Assembly (NCBI RefSeq): GCF_010015445.1
Contig: NC_053119.1
Coordinates: 22,653,050 to 22,717,049 of the forward strand
Length of the DNA: 64,000 bases
Direction of reading: 5' to 3'
Source of the DNA: Perca fluviatilis
Lineage: Eukaryota; Chordata; Actinopteri; Perciformes; Percidae
How positions within the stretch are numbered: position 1 is the first letter of the stretch; each line of letters starts with the position of its first letter. The position numbers were made by a program, and so were the translations under genes. The notes under the pieces are model-generated. The model was not told where the DNA came from. It searched no databases and was given only the letters and a program-made list of their open reading frames with translations. Of the stretch, positions 30,535-53,100 are shown one piece after another.

Positions 30535-32229
30535 TCTTGTGCGGTGAAAAGTTATGGACAAAAGCTAGCTTCCAGCAATTTCCAACCTCTTCTGGGTCGA
30601 ACCAAATTAGATCTGGAGCGCTGGTCTGGGCTCCCCTTATCTCTCGCAGGCTGCATAAACGCGGTTAAGATGACCATCTTGCCTAAGTTTTTGTATTTAT
30701 TCCAGTCCGTACCAGTCTACATTAAAAAATGTTTCTTCTCTTCACTAGACCAACTTATCTCTTCATTCATTTGGAACAGTAAACCGCCTTGGATTCGTAA
30801 AACCATTCTTCAGAGACCCCGCTCAGAGGGCGGACTAGCCCTACCAAACTTCCAGCAATATTACTGGTTCTGCAACATACGGTCTCTGTCCGTTGCCAAA
30901 ATTCACCATCAATCCAATCATTTGTGGATCTGTCAAAATTTGGAATAAATTTAGAAAGGCGCTCAAGTGTATAAACCTCCCACTTAGAACCCCTATTGCA
31001 AAAAAATCAGGCTTTTCCTCCATCCCTCACCGATGGAACTTTCGAAATTTGGAGACTCAAGGGATTAGTCACTTTAAAAACACTTTTGCGTCTTTCGACC
31101 AGCTCTCCAGAAAGTTCAATCTACCCCAAACTCACTTCTTTAGATATTTACAGATACAGGACTTTACACGCTCTAAATTAGGTCACTTTCCGGCTCTTCC
31201 CCCCAAAACCCAATTAGACCTGATTCTAGATTTCGACCCTGTCAAGAAGGGGTATATTGGTAAACTCTACGACACAATTAATAAGGGGGGCAAGATACCA
31301 CTCGAACCTCTTAAAAATCGATGGGAGCAGGATATGGGTTTGTCTATCTCCGAGGAAGATTGGGATCAGGCAATCCGAAGGATACACTCCTCTTCAATAT
31401 GCATGAGACGTGTTATCCAGTTCAAAGTGGTCCATCGCCTGCATTATTCCAAAGTGAGATTGTCGAGAATTTATCCAGAGCTTAATCCAGAATGTGACAG
31501 ATGTAAACAGGAAACTGTTGACCTATTCCATATGTTCTGGTCCTGCCCGAAACTGACTCCATTTTGGGAATCTATCTTTGACGCTTTGACTACTGTGTTG
31601 CACTGCTCGCTTACTCCTTCGCCTCTGATTGCCATTTTTGGGGTTGTTCCAGCTGGTGCGCACTTAAAGGCCACCCAGGCAAACCTTGTGGCCTACTCCA
31701 TTCTGCTAGCCAGAAGACTAATATTGTTCAAGTGGAAGGAGGCTTCCCCTCCTGCCTTTACGCACTGGGTTCGGGAGGTTTTGCAATCACTGAGAGTAGA
31801 AAAGATCTGTTACACCATGAGAGGATCTACTTCAAAATTTTATTTGACTTGGAGGCCCTTTTTAGACTTTATAGATGGGTTGGATGCTCAGTTACTAACC
31901 ATAAGGGATCAACATACAATCTGACTTCAGCTGACTGTCCTTCATCCTCTTTTGCTTGCATTAGTGTTCTTGCTGCACTTAACTTAATTTTTATTTTATT
32001 TATTTATTTTCTCAATTCTTTATTAGTTATTTTTCTATTCTTTTTCTTTCTTTTTTATTGTTGATGTGTGTAACCCTTGGTAAGTCATATTACTCTTGAC
32101 TGCCTGCTACCTGGGGGTGGGACGGTTGGGAAGGTGGGAGGGATTTTGTTCAAATCTATGTGACCTGTGATTGCTGCATAAACTGTGTTGTTCATAACTG
32201 AAAATGAATAAATAAACCTTGTTTAAAAA
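30535..32229 (+). mobile_element. 5'-truncated L1-like LINE, 3' part of ORF2
   Basis: Two overlapping coding segments in different frames encode the C-terminal part of a LINE polyprotein. The first covers 30540-30948 (QPLLGRTKLDLERWSGLPLS, ILPKFLYLFQSVPV, SEGGLALPNFQQYYW). The second covers 30950-31924 and includes the C-terminal cysteine motif CDRCKQE...HMFWSCPKLTPFW, then TWRPFLDFID before the stop. One frameshift lies near 30900-30950, so the copy is inactive. The 3' end has AATAAATAAA and a short A tail at 32205-32229. The long clean frame makes it much younger than the - strand LINE it sits in. Confidence 0.85.
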
Positions 32230-32318
32230 ATATATAATAGTTTTTTAAATTAATTGTGTAGGCCCTCTTAAGGTTTGGGTTTTTTTTTTTTGTGGTAGTT
32301 GCTTTGGAGAGGAGATAG

Positions 32319-32356
32319 ACAAATAGACAAATAGACAAATAGACAAATAGACAAAT
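32319..32356. repeat. 8-bp tandem repeat (ACAAATAG)n
   Basis: About five units lie inside the decayed - strand LINE frame, directly after the WLQRDL codons. Confidence 0.92.
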
Positions 32357-33070
32357 CCCTTTGAAGCCAGATGTTAAAAATAGTTTTAGTCTTCTTTAGT
32401 CTACTTGAAAAATGTAGATGTTGTCTAGCAATAATATTTCAAATTATAAATATGCCCAGATACTTAACAGAATCCTTAACTGGGATATTTCCAATTACAC
32501 AATCATCACAACCATGCAGAGGTAAGATTTCACATTTGGACATATTCAGTGTTAAACCTGAAGCCTTGGAAAATTGGTCTATCAAGTTAATAGAGTTACA
32601 TAACTCGTTAGTGAAAAATCATAATGTCATCTGCCAATTGGGACATTTTTAACTCCTTACCAAATATTGAGATTCCTTCAAAATTTCTGTCAGTTAAGCG
32701 ACAATAATTCGGTGACTAAAATAAATAAGAAGGGGGAGATAGGGCCTGACCCCTTTATTAATTTGAAAGCTTTTAGAGGTATTGAGATTAATTATAACCA
32801 AGCTATTAATATCTTTGTAGAACATACTGACAATGATTGACTTCTTCCTGAGTCCCCTGTTAATGTTGTTACACCTGATAGGGCAGGACAAATGACACAT
32901 GTATCATCCTTAATGGTAGAAAAGATTTGTAACCTAATAAGTTCTCATTAAAAAGCTCTGGCCCACTTTCAACCTGAGCAGAGAATAACTGAAAACACTT
33001 GTGTGGGTGTTCAGAGGTAAGATTTTTTATAGAAGATTATATATTGGGAGTGTTTTCACACACTTTTTTT

Positions 33071-33252
33071 GGGGGGGGGGGCATTTTAGGCCTTTATTTG
33101 ACAGGACAGCTGAAGACATGAAAGGGGAGAGAGAGGGGGGATGACATGCAGCAATGGGCCGCAGTTGGGAGTTGAACCTGCGGCCGCTGTGTCGAGGAGT
33201 AAACTTCTATATATGGGCGCCTGCTCAACCAGGTGAGCTACCCAGGTTCCCC
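33071..33252 (-). mobile_element. tRNA-derived SINE
   Basis: On the - strand it starts aacctgggtagctcacctgg (box A), carries caggttcaactccc (box B), then the body gcggcccattgctgcatgtc, ctttcatgtcttcagctgtc and a C-rich end. This is the organisation of the abundant percomorph tRNA-SINE. Confidence 0.82.
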
Positions 33253-34030
33253 TAACTGGTTGTTTTTACGTTTTTAACGTAAATAAACGTCACTATAACA
33301 ATAGATTTATCCATATATAAATATGACCATGCAACTATGACACAAGCCAATACAACAACAGAAAACAAGAGTTTTATTGCATGTCATAATTTCACAATGC
33401 CCCCTTTCTGTCTGTTTGTATTTCACAATGCCATTTTCACAGTTAAGATTTTCCTTATAATTCATCACAACATCTTTGTCAATCAAGAAAAAAAAGGCAG
33501 AGCCAGTTATGTGAAGTTTATTTGTATTGCACCTTTATAGGTCAGACATCCCAAAGTAGTTGGGTCATCTATAGCAGTTCCGTGACCGTGGAGAGGAAAG
33601 GTTTGTTTCTCACTGGATTTGTCATCTATGAAGGTTAAAAAAAGAAATTAGCCTGGGTGCCCCTCTCAAAAATGTGGGGAAAATTTTTGGGAGCCCTATA
33701 TCCAAAATGGCTGACGTCAGCCTAGCTGGAAATTAACTTTTTAATGGTTTTGCCCACAGTACTGCATAATGGTTTCTGAGTCTATTTGGGTCAAGTAATT
33801 CATAAATGATAAAGATTTATTGATTTGACCTATTTTTGACCTTCAAATTCAAGATGGCCGCCAATTTTTGGCTCTTTAAATGTCATTTTTTCAAAATCGT
33901 CAAAGAGCCTTAATATTAGGCTCAAATGAAAGCTCTGCTCATACTGAGTGCTGTTATGGACAGCAAAATTAAAACATACACATATGTCATCAGATGTCTG
34001 GGTTGGAACCAATGAAAGAGAGGAGATTAT

Positions 34031-34094
34031 TAGGGCCTGAGCGTCGACAGCGGCGAAGGCCCTATTGAAACTGAAGGAATTATTATTATTTTCT
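34031..34094. repeat. Dispersed fish repeat (GGGCCTGAGCG family)
   Basis: The phrase gggcctgagcgtcgacagcg followed by gcgaaggccctattgaaact and an ATT-rich tail is one I recognise as highly repeated in percomorph genomes. Confidence 0.5.
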
Positions 34095-35589
34095 AAAGGG
34101 CTTCACAATAAAAGACAAAAACATTATAGGCTCTTGCCTGTTTGTCTTGTGATTGGCAGAGAGACTTTATGATAAAAAAAAAATTAATGGCATTGTGAAA
34201 TAAAAACGTCATAAAACTCTTTGCAAAGAGGCAAGCGGAAATAACATTTCATAATCATGAGCTGAGTGTTGAAAATGTATTGGCTGTTTCACAATGTCAT
34301 GGTTATATGACCTATTTGTCTGTGATTATTCAAGTGAAATTTATTTTATGTCTTTCACTGTATTTATTTAGTCTAATAGTTAACACTGAGTCTATAATTA
34401 CTGTAGTATGGTTCTCCTACTGTACAGTTTGCTCAAACTCCATATTACACCTTGCAGGTGTTTGAGCTTTAATCTCTCCCAGACTTATACCATTACCTTC
34501 TGACTCCAACACAGCATGTGAGGGTTAAAATGAGGACAAACGTTGAAAATTGATTGTGTTATTTCAAAGGTTATATATTACATTAGAGCTTTATCTTAAT
34601 CATTACTACTGGTTCTTTTCTGTGTGGATTTTGTATGCATGACTCTCTTTCCATCACAGACCTATCACTTATCACAAGACGCCTGTGTTTGGTATCAGCT
34701 GCTAAAGCCCTGGCTCACAACAAATACTGAGGATGGGTCAAGTGTAGAGGACAATTTACCTGCAAGAGAATCAGTAGTCAGCTAGTAGTCAGTAGTTTAT
34801 AGCATAAAGAAATGAGGGTAAACAGAATCACTCTTTATTATATCCTCCTGGGTCACAGCACCAAAGAGGAAGTGTGAATATTAAATATAATTTATTTTCG
34901 GCAAAATAACAAGCTCACTCTTGGGAGAAAAATAATGGGCTGTGTTTTTTTTTTGGCAGAATTCAAATGCCACCGATGCATCTTTTTTTTTATATTGACA
35001 GAAACTGGTGGTAACTTCTTTACGAGATCATGTAACAAATGGCATAAATGACAAGACTCATACATATTTTAGGACATCATTACATTCGAGATCTTGAGTG
35101 GAAATTAGGGTATTTGTTTACTGTCAAACATAGACTTCATATGGTGACTTCTGATATAAATTAGTAAGTATAGTATAAGCTTTTGATACAACTCACTCAT
35201 AATTAAATAAAATACATAAAACATGATCATAAATTGCTACTTTCTTACACCAAGACAATACATTATTTGTAAATACACATATAAAACCACAAGAGATTTA
35301 ATCCTAGATATTGGAATGACTGAATGTTGATTTCTTTCCTGCGATTTTCATACAAACCTTATCCCCTACCACCTACAATGAGTGCATTTGAAACATAATC
35401 AACTTCCATAATTATTTTTTAGTGTTGCGGCACACACAAAATGCTTGTTATTTTTCACACTGATGCAAGACCCATTATGAGCAGAGAAGCTGTGAAATAG
35501 TCTGACGTTGTAGACTTCTTTCACTGGTGCTCTGAACAGTCCTGTACTGTAACTGTGTTGGTTGTATTGTAGTTCTCTAATGACCCTGA

Positions 35590-36183
35590 CTGGCGAGGTC
35601 AGTGACTCGAGTCTGTTCGGTGTGTTCTGTGCCGTTGTCCGTTGGAGGAGCTGTCAGCCTTCTGACTTTCTGGGTCGGAGGGTGGGCAGTCGGACTCAAA
35701 TGACCAATCTGATTGGTGGAGTGCTAACCCGGAAAATGACGATCGGGATGAGTGTGACTAAACCTCTCAAAATCTGACGAAAATCTTTTAAACTGACCTT
35801 TGTCGATCTGAAATGAAGACAGATTCAACAACGGCATGGTCTATTTCTCACTTAAAATGTTTTCATAAACACGTTTCGGTGAACTATCTTCGTAAAATAT
35901 GAGATCGTATTCTGAACGAAGCCACCATTATGCCCGGTTGAAAAATCTGGGAGCAGCCAGACCCACGTGATGTGTTCGTCCAATCAGCTGCCGGTTTTCA
36001 TTTTTTGGGTGACAATACAGATTAGCGGCGCCTACTGTTATGGAGACGTATTACGTCTCGCGCACGCGCAGAACATACGCTCAAGTCGGCGTCTGAGGTA
36101 CTTTTTGGACCTCGGGGAGCCGACTGATCAGTCCAACTGCCTTTTCTGCCAACGGTCGGCCGTTGGGTTGGTGTGTCAGTGGC
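35590..36183 (-). mobile_element. Harbinger-like MITE copy 2, inverted
   Basis: Reverse-oriented homolog of 27290-27930 (shared blocks: gaggtcagtgactcgagtct, caatcagctgccggttttca, atggagacgtattacgtctc). The right end ggtgtgtcagtggc is followed by TTA; the left terminal ~40 bp are missing. Confidence 0.75.
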
Positions 36184-36467
36184 TTAAAGGTCCCACTGGT
36201 TCACCCAAACCAACAGAGGAGGTGACCTTTGACCTTTTACCAGTCACTGACCCTTGATTGAGCTCATCTAGCCCATCACTGTTTTCATTCTGGAAACAGA
36301 GACTGACAGTTCGACATAAATGATTCTTTCTCCTTAGCTCAGTCTGGATCAAACAGTGTACAGTGTGGTCACTTATGCTGTGTTGTTTAGTGCGCATAAT
36401 GGACAGTTAAGTTCCTTTAACCTTGATTTCAAATTTGTCTTATTAGTAATCCGCCTCTCAAAAACTA

Positions 36468-38810
36468 TGGAGCTAGAACAGTGACAGTGACCTGTGGTAT
36501 TGAAAATAAAAATTGGCATTGAAACAACAAATATTGGCACTGAAAATTTTTCAAATGATAAATAAACACACAAACAACACAAACATAAATAAGTTATAAT
36601 CTCACAATGCTAATATTGTATTTCACTTTGAAATTTGTTTGCATTATGATGACAAAGAGGGTGCAGTTTACGGATAATTTGCATACTGTTGAGAGACCGC
36701 ACCTTCTTACAGATGTGTTATACCCAGCCGGCATTTCAACGTTTATTTATGGTTGGAACAACGTCATGGTTCATGGTTGAATCACCGTTGAATTATGTTT
36801 CTATTTTGAAAGGTGAATCAGTGTTTATACTGCAACGCTGTAACGCTGCAGTATAAACACTGAATCACTGTTGATACCCAATGTTGTTTAAACTAGTAGT
36901 ATTCAACATGGGTGAATTTACATCGTGGGGCACTCACTAACAGGCATAACGCATTCACTGACATCTCTTTAACCTGGGAAAACATTGTTACTGACAAACT
37001 GCCTTAGCTGAACATAACAGTTAACATTATCATGTAAACCAGTCCAGTACAATATTTTTTTTACTGTTTAACTGATAGTGTTAATCGGTCAAAAATATTA
37101 TTGGTTTATATGTATAAACTTGCCACTTGCCACAAGTATTTCTGTGGTATTTCTGGATTAAAGGCATAACTTTTTCATTTCTCATTTTCTCAATTTCAAT
37201 AAGTTGTGTATAATTACGGGCACCTTCGACTGGGAGGCAATTTATGGAGAGACTGCTGAAAAGGCTTCAGGAAGTTCTGCAACGTCAGCCTCTGGATTTT
37301 GACTATTTACACTTGTACACAGTGTTTTAAACTTACATTGTTTTAAGTCATGAAATGGGACTTGTACCCTTGTGCATAGGCCAGTAGACATCAACCCTCA
37401 TATGCAATATCATTGCATTTAATTTGTTATGCAATATAGAGTCAAATTCTTACTTGAATATATTTATTTGTTATTCATTGAAACGGTACAGCTTTAACTG
37501 TTTTGCTGGAGTCCATGTACTGTAAATGCATGTCATTTCAAAAACTGTTTAGAATTAAAATCAGTACTACATATAAAGTAAAGTGGTATTTATCATTTCA
37601 TTTATCATTTTATCATATTGTTGTTATTAAAAAATAACAACAAATGGTTTCCTGTGTTATTCTACCATGTTTATGTGTGAAGAATCACATAGTTAAGTGC
37701 AGTCTTGTAAAGCTATCCGCCATTGTCCTCGGATGCAGTCAAAGGGTTAATGGCTGCCCTCAGTTCTGCCATAGTCTGCGCAGCCCCAGAGGGCACTGGA
37801 TGGGTGGTAAAATTACTGGCAGACTACTGTTATGTTATGCCAGTAATTTTGGTCATGGTCCCACTCCAAGAAAAATCTTGTATATCCTGTAATTGACAAG
37901 TAATGTTAAAAGACTCTGCAATTGCTTTTAGAATACTTCACAAAACAATTACACTTTTTTAGTTTTTTACATAATTTACATAATTAATATAAAAAAACAA
38001 AATTTAAAAAAGGTTTAATTGAACATTTTTAAGCTGCACAGGGTCCTGGAGAAGTCTGGGAAAGTGTCAAGGTTCCTCTGGAGGCATGGTACAAATATAC
38101 TGTATAGTGGGCACAAAATAAATGCAGACTGGGGATCTAGCAGGCAATCCTCTTAAAGACACATCACGGCACAAGTGCTCCACCCTACAAGATAAATACC
38201 AAAACTCAATCAGTGCACTATCACTTTAAACCCCCAAGTGGGCTAGCTGATGTGGTATTAGCTAGCGTTAGTGCTTGTTCAGCTAACCTCTACCAAAACA
38301 GCACAGCTTACATTAAAAGATAACACTAAACCAGCCCGCTTCTATGGGAAAAACAGATAAACAGACTTACTTGAGATTTGGAGTTTCCAGGTGAACTTAA
38401 GGAAGCCATTGCAGATATGTGGTTATAATGCATCTGTGAGGATGTCTGTGGAGGTGCGGTCTCTCGCCAATATGCAAATTATATGTAAACCGTGCCCTCT
38501 TTGGCCCTCCCCTCAAGCCCCTCCTCTCTACACCAAAAGGGTGACAGAAAGTTGAAACTGAAAAGCCGTGACAGCGTAAAAAAAAACATGTTACTGAAAA
38601 AAGACAGATATCAAGAAAAAATTGACATTGAAATTGAAAAACCTATCATAATGCAAAAAAATGTCTAATTGAAATAATATAATAGGATTGTGAGATTATA
38701 ACTTTTAATGTTTCTGTTTTATATTTCAGTTCAACATTTTTCAGTGCCAATATTTGTTGTTTCAATGCCAATTTTTATTTTCAATACCACAGGTCACTGT
38801 TCTAGCTCCA
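36468..38810. mobile_element. 2.34-kb element with long inverted arms, TA-flanked
   Basis: The ends TGGAGCTAGAACAGTGAC and its complement at 38793-38810 are flanked by TA. Inverted similarity continues inwards for roughly 250-380 bp (ggtattgaaaataaaaattg, aacaacaaatattggcactg, gagagaccgcacct). The interior (36721-38430) carries other repeats and two hairpins; no transposase is seen. The TA duplication is compatible with Tc1/mariner, but a foldback type is equally possible. Confidence 0.65.
36813..36868. repeat. Hairpin inverted repeat
   Basis: TCAGTGTTTATACTGCAACG and its complement (one mismatch) surround a 6-nt loop ctgtaa; pairing extends about 5 bp further out. Confidence 0.8.
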
Positions 38811-38812
38811 TA

Positions 38813-41800
38813 AAAAATAAAAACGACTTTTAACTTGATTGATTTACCCCTTGCAGTTTCATTTACAAATTTTTTTTTTTTAAATCTTAATCCAGTTGTC
38901 CCCAGAGCCCAACCCTTTTACCTCATGAGCCTTTAAAGGTCCCATGGCATGAAAATTTCACTTTATGAGGTTTTGTTTTTGCCACTTGGGGGTAGCAGAA
39001 ACTCTTTTTCGCCAAAGGCAAAAACCACCTTAAGCGAACCATTACAACTTTTTTGCGCAACTGATGAAGTATTATAAAATTTTGCTGCTTCCATACAGCT
39101 GTGCAGCATTAAAATGCTGATAAAATGATGGGAACATGGATAATGACACTAAAAAGACACCATGCTCCGTAGAGCTGAGGGTGATAAAACTGTGGGTTTG
39201 TTGCCAAAAGCGGCTGCCTTTCACATTACACATAGTAATTTTAACCATTGTTAAAATAGAAATATGGATTATAGCGGCTTTTAAAATGAAGCTGTGTCCA
39301 CTCTGGACTCATCACACGTTGCATTTGTCAATGAATACTAAGCTGTTCCACCACTGTTCTGTTGATCATCTTGAAACCCCATATATCCTTTTTGTAATTA
39401 TTTATCTTGTGTCTCTCATAATTTTTATGTTGAGTAATGGACAGTGTATAAAATGTGCTACACAGATAAATTTGACTGCGTTGATCACATCTTGGATGAG
39501 CTGTTTGGATTAATTACAACAGTAGTGTTAAGTCTCATGGTTCTTTAGGTTTAACACTCCCATGATACTGTCACTTCTGTGATAACTGACATAAACATAC
39601 GCACATACAATACAGCAGCTGAATACTCAGAGTGATGCTGCTTTGTTAGCTCTGCTCCACTTTTCATCCACAGAGAGATGCATCTGTTCAGTGTGACAAG
39701 TTAGGCAGATATGACTCATGTTTTCCATCAACATTTTGGATGGGCTTCAGTGTTGCAGGGGGACATCATTTGTTTTCTCAAAAAAAAATAAAACATGGTA
39801 TAAAATAAAGTCAGTTTATGAGAAATCCTCTGGTTTGGTCACCTCAGGCAATAATATATACTCACAGTAGCCTTGGAAAAATGTAGAAAATGATTCCTAT
39901 AACATTCTCAGCTCTTGCTTAATAGGCAATATGTTATTTCTGTACAGTAATTGTCTTACCATGTTGACGAGTCAGTGGTGTTGTGGTGTCCTAATGGAAG
40001 AAGAGGAAGAAGAAGAAGAAGGTTTTGTCGTTGGAGCAGAACAGGTTTAATCCCTCAAACGTTTATCCTGTAATTTATCCTTGTTTGTTCTAATGGATTA
40101 GACAGTGATGACAGAAAAGCTGTGACCTTTTCGCTGATATGTATACAGTGGCTAAAAGAAATTAATCTCACTTGACTTGAACTCACATTGTTGTGTGTCT
40201 TAAAGATCATCGCAAATGCATGTCAAAGCCACACACGTTTGCACATACTGTACCACATTGTGTATTGATTGTTTCAATATTCTGAACATTTCACATCCTT
40301 GCCTCGATTGATTCAGGGTGGCTAAAATGCACATATTCAAAGGATTAACTCACAATATTATACACACAGTACAATATTACAATTGCAATTTACAGTACAC
40401 AAGGATTTAGCATATCAGCAAAGCAGATAACTTGGTGATGCTGACAATTATATCTGAAACAAGACTGTAACCTGTCACCTAGCTATATAGAAAAGCAAAC
40501 ACTATATAACACAATAACACAATATAAAGCATACACTAGGTTTTTGTAAATTTCTATGAATATTTAATCCATGTCATTTACAGATTCTATTAGAATGTTC
40601 AGTTGTCTCTGCACAAACAGTCCATTCACTTCCTTTGAGGCAAGAGCAGGACACTATCACCAAGGTTTTAACCATTTATTGCAACAACAATAATACACGT
40701 TTTATGCTTTGAAACATATATAAGCATGCTTGACACAGACTGTCTGTGAGCCTTCTGACTGACCCTGAAATACACATTTGATAAATATGAACAGGCATTT
40801 CAACAAACGTTCACATACAATGAATGTAAATACAGGAGGAGGCAGAGGAGGTGAAGGCAGTTACATAAAAGTAGGCAGTTTGCAGAAAGATTTAGTGCCA
40901 CATGTTTTTATAGACCACCTAATCTTAAAGATAAGCAAGCATAATGTGAGTGGATGGTATACATGACTATGAAATGACCATACCATTTGTATTTGAGAGG
41001 TCTTAAAATGCATAAAAGAGAGCATTTTATTGCAGCTGTGTTCATTAATGGCTCGACCGAGTATGGGTTTTGCCTTTTACAAATGATTGTGCAAGTACAT
41101 TTTCAACAAACAAATATAGTTTACTGTACAATCACTCAGGATGATAAGTTGTAAATTGGAAAATAGAAGAGAAGCCATTTTTATTTTATAATACTTTAAC
41201 TGCCAACAGACATTTACACGATTAACAAGAGCAACACACACCTACATGTCTCTTTCTATCTGTCTGTCTCTTGCTATACAGTATGTTTCTATCTGACTGC
41301 CAAGCACATTTTATACAATCTTTTTGAAATGTCAGGGGAAATAAAATGGTAATTTTCCATCACCTTGGTGGAAAGAAATAAATTGGCTTCCTGAATGTCG
41401 ACAAACACATTTGCATGAAAACTGGGTGAACTGAATAAGAAGTATGAAAGTGGTTGTTTGTTGTTTAACCTGAAGACAAAAACAAAGAAACTCATGCTGC
41501 AATTTGCTAATACACTAAACTAAACCAGAGTGGCAGTGGTGGACAGATATTATTTAACAAGTCACTAATGGTTAGCATACATTTCTTTTAATCCAAGAAA
41601 TGACACGTCTTTGCAACACAGAAGATAATTAAGTGGATTTTTCCAGTTGTAGTCCAACCTTTTTTTTTTATTCAACACATAATTGATATAAAAAGCAAAA
41701 TCTGCTTTGATGGAATCACATCTATTGTCTGTCTCTCATTCTCTGAGCCTTCCTCCATCGCTGCGTCTACATGTGTGTGACATGGAGTTGTGAATAATTC

Positions 41801-42629
41801 AATGAAAAAAAAGTTTTTTTTTTAAATCCCACCATTTTTCACTGACTAGAAAAAGAGGATGTCACAGACTGTCAGCAGGAACACATGGAGGAAGCAGAGA
41901 AATAAATTCACATTGTCTATTAAGAAGTGGCAGTCAAGGATGATGGTTTTCTATGGCAAGAATGAAAAGTGCCATGTTCCAGCAGTGTCAGACTGAAAAG
42001 GAAATAAAGAGAAGGAAAGAGAGCAAGAGATAGCGGAAAAAAGAAATAACACTGGGCTACACTACCATCCACAAAAGGTAAAAAGGCAAAAATGTATGCT
42101 GATCCATTTTAAGGGGCTACTATACTCCATCTGAACTGATGAATTTAGAAATTTCCTGAGCCACAGCCATTGATTTCACAGTGGTGGAAATACATAAACA
42201 ATTTTGCAATTAGTCAAATTATTTACAACTAGTTGACACACAGGACACATGGGGCTTTTGGGGCCCTGGGGCTGTTGCCTGCTTGCTTTGCTCTGTTTGC
42301 CCACTTAGCCTGGTTGGTAGTCTAGCCTTGTATCGACCTATCCTCAAAAAGTAGGTGGTGGTGGAGGACTGGTGACGTGTTGATTTCAACTAAAATGTTG
42401 TCATAAATGCTGCTCATATCAGGCCCTTAGACACAAATAACTTGCTAAAGCTACTTTAGCATCTTGTACTTATTTTAAATTAGCTTGAGAGCAACAGCAA
42501 TATGTCTAATTAGTCTTCCTTTACCATTTAAATAATGTACAGCCTTTTTAACAGTTTAGAGACAGAAGAAACCACAAGCTAGTCAAAAACTCCACTTTTC
42601 TTCAGCTCCCTGGTTGTTGAGTTCCTCTC
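38813..42629. other. Intergenic and parvg 3' UTR
   Basis: Holds a terminal fragment of the AGGTCCCATG element at 38936-38973. The part nearest 42629 is parvg 3' UTR. Several - strand AATAAA motifs exist (for example at 40675-40680), but none could be chosen as the true poly-A site. No other gene recognised. Confidence 0.45.
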
Positions 42630-52397
<9,768 letters not shown>

Positions 52398-53028
52398 CGC
52401 TTCTCCTCAGCAAAACCTGCAGAGAAGAAGAGCTTGAATATAAACCACAGTAGAATAAAGAAATACTTTGTTTTTGGCAGAAAGTATCTCTCTCTCAAGT
52501 GGCTCAGCAAGTGTCCTCATGTTGTACCTCCAAATTCCTGCTTTTCAGGTTCAAAGAGAACAGTCTTGTACTTAGCTCAACTACACTGCATTTCCATTGT
52601 TGGATTTTGGAAGTGTTTTTTTATGACTGAAGGTTCTAAAAACACAAGCGCAAGTCAAAAACTTGTAAAACTGGAAAAAGGAAGATGTTTAGTTTCCTCA
52701 CTTCCTTTTCTCTTTTTCAGTAGCCTGCTCAACAGATCTGTAGATCCCCCACAAATTTTCAGGGCTGCACCTCTCCCTCTGAACATCTTTTAATCATACG
52801 GTCTGAGACAAAAAACAGCAAAGTAACACACTACGACAAAACAGACGTGACCTGGAGCGTGTCAAACTGTTGTTTCCTGGATCTGGAGAGTGAAACTTTT
52901 CTTTTCCTGCAGGAAAAGAAAAGTGTTATTGTATAGTGTGTTATTATGTGTGTGGCTTCCTTTTCCTGAGGTTGACAGTTACTTTCAAACAAGGTCATAA
53001 ACAAAAAGTCTTTTAGACTAAAGCTTAC

Positions 53029-53100
53029 CTTCGGCACTCTTGAGAGTGACTCGACAGAATGACTTCAGTTGAATTGAGTTCCGCAACTGTCAACCCCACC
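53029..53100 (-). other. parvg: Candidate parvg 5' untranslated exon
   Basis: The - strand reads ...gtgccgaag|gtaagct, a good donor upstream of the first coding exon, whose acceptor lies in 5' UTR. A non-coding first exon is therefore required somewhere upstream. The 5' boundary given here is arbitrary. Confidence 0.3.

Larger units (their letters stand above)
29347..32960 (-). mobile_element. Old L1-like LINE, fragmented by later insertions
   Basis: - strand remnants of one reverse-transcriptase-type ORF occur in order. About 32900-32700 has VSMFYKDINSLVIINLNTS and FQINKGVRP. About 32650-32360 has the catalytic-core remnant QLADDIMIF, then PVKDSVKYLG-like and FNIWLQRDL. About 30480-30365 has LGDMLSYEQF and HSFPIPFREF, and about 29840-29800 has AIPNGLML. 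The - strand 3' end has an AATAAA and A-rich tail near 29376-29347. Stops and frameshifts are frequent, so it is dead. A + strand LINE and a TTAA element are inserted within it, and some internal sequence is missing. Confidence 0.65.
32961..35589. other. Intergenic with SINE and dispersed repeats
   Basis: Besides the SINE at 33071-33252 there is a tagggcctgagcgtcgacag repeat at 34031-34094. A low-complexity region at 33700-33990 (aaaatggctgacgtcagcct, aagatggccgccaattttt) looks repetitive. No gene recognised. Confidence 0.45.

Noticed and set aside
29347..32960. 5'-inverted (twin-primed) single LINE insertion
   Set aside because: The inverted part lies downstream of the + copy's A tail and the - strand pieces bracket it on both sides, so two separate insertions explain it better.
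33185..33252. Second tRNA-like sequence on the - strand
   Set aside because: Same reason: followed by the SINE body and lacking good acceptor-stem pairing.
39136..39513. 125-codon open frame on the + strand
   Set aside because: Hydrophobic low-complexity composition in AT-rich DNA, no recognisable domain and no splice context.
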